A stretch of 64,000 bases of DNA, taken from NCBI GenBank assembly GCA_020161655.1, contig JAIUPC010000004.1, positions 270,966-334,965 on the forward strand, given 5' to 3'. Positions 63,644-64,000 of this stretch are shown one piece after another. The notes under the pieces are model-generated. The model saw only the letters and a program-made list of their open reading frames with translations. It made no database searches and was not told the origin of the DNA. Position 1 is the first letter of the stretch. Every line of letters starts with the position of its first letter. The position numbers and the translations under genes were made by a program. The stretch is from Pseudomonadota bacterium (GTDB lineage: Bacteria; Pseudomonadota; Alphaproteobacteria; Rhodobacterales; Rhodobacteraceae).

Positions 63644-64000
63644 ATGGCAAAGGCAAAGTTTGAACGGACGAAACCGCACGTGAACATCGGGACCATTGGT
63701 CACGTTGACCATGGCAAGACGACGCTGACGGCGGCGATCACGAAGTACTTCGGCGACTTCAAGGCCTATGACCAGATCGATGCGGCGCCGGAAGAGAAGG
63801 CGCGCGGGATCACGATCTCGACGGCGCATGTGGAATATGAGTCGCCCGCGCGGCACTATGCCCATGTCGACTGCCCCGGCCACGCCGACTATGTGAAGAA
63901 CATGATCACCGGTGCCGCGCAGATGGACGGCGCGATCCTCGTGGTGAACGCCGCCGACGGCCCGATGCCGCAGACGCGCGAGCACATCCTTCTCGGCCGC
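63644..64000 (+). CDS. tuf: Elongation factor Tu, 3' part cut by window edge
   Basis: The first 119 residues of EF-Tu: [20 protein letters not shown], the P-loop GHVDHGKTT, switch I region [16 protein letters not shown]3 [20 protein letters not shown]. The ATG is at 63644. It delivers aminoacyl-tRNA to the ribosome. The rest of the gene is beyond the window; typical alphaproteobacterial genomes have two copies and the visible part cannot tell which this is. Confidence 0.95.
   Translation, partial: MAKAKFERTKPHVNIGTIGHVDHGKTTLTAAITKYFGDFKAYDQIDAAPEEKARGITISTAHVEYESPARHYAHVDCPGHADYVKNMITGAAQMDGAILVVNAADGPMPQTREHILLGR

Noticed and set aside
1-64000. tRNA, rRNA, CRISPR array, insertion sequence or prophage block
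   Set aside because: No cloverleaf, rRNA conserved segment, regular short repeat array, transposase or integrase could be seen. The beta-helix gene alone is not a prophage.

Overview
This is a dense, high-GC stretch of bacterial chromosome, most probably from a member of the Rhodobacteraceae (Alphaproteobacteria). The evidence is indirect but consistent: a class I lysyl-tRNA synthetase, the five-enzyme histidine pathway with HutF and HutG, a Zn-finger adenylate kinase beside acetyl-CoA synthetase, a DUF4864 protein, a TerB/DUF533 protein, a 35-aa protein ending in WTFDDWAAI, and many ATGA or GTGA stop/start overlaps. I see no rRNA, tRNA, insertion sequence, integrase or CRISPR array.

Layout. 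1-9.2 kb: quaternary amine (betaine) use. A DapA-family gene running off the left edge is coupled to an FCD-type GntR repressor. Divergent from them lies proVWX, where proW carries an apparent +1 frameshift. A GbdR-like AraC regulator and a Rieske-type betaine demethylase pair (gbcA, gbcB) follow, then an iron alcohol dehydrogenase. 9.2-17.2 kb: a complete histidine utilisation locus, hutIHGUDC facing hutF across an 85-bp gap that holds a likely HutC operator. 17.2-20 kb: small genes (57-, 25- and 35-aa proteins), a protein that looks like a fusion of an Mrr N-terminal winged helix with an RMF-like domain, and a sulfotransferase. 20-31.9 kb: housekeeping and envelope genes (ettA, YbaY/META protein, DUF1269, nadD, dacB, dadA, aldo/keto reductase, TerB, class I lysS, CHAD, DUF4864).

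32-36 kb: a large right-handed beta-helix protein that resembles phage or gene-transfer-agent fibre proteins, convergent with a membrane hybrid histidine kinase whose ATP-binding domain looks degenerate. 36-44 kb: FMN split-barrel protein, SulP transporter, then acs-adk-MHS transporter followed by a stand-alone receiver. The adk placement makes sense because Acs produces AMP. 44-50 kb: truA, the YcjX/YcjF pair and a 921-aa DUF2339 membrane protein. 50-55 kb: 3-hydroxybutyryl-CoA dehydrogenase, etfBA, cobalamin adenosyltransferase with a small HIG1-like membrane protein, an SDR and an SH3 protein. 55.5-64 kb: parC, a YjgN-like membrane protein overlapping an M48 protease, a Gly-rich DUF533 protein, a cytochrome P450, a lipoprotein, and the start of an EF-Tu gene cut by the right edge.

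The strongest leads for something undescribed are the Mrr_N/RMF-like fusion and its small-protein neighbours, the beta-helix fibre candidate with its degenerate kinase neighbour, the acs-adk-transporter-receiver unit with its enlarged periplasmic loop, the Gly-rich repeat protein, and the frameshifted proW. Domain names are assigned by reading translated motifs; no database search was run.
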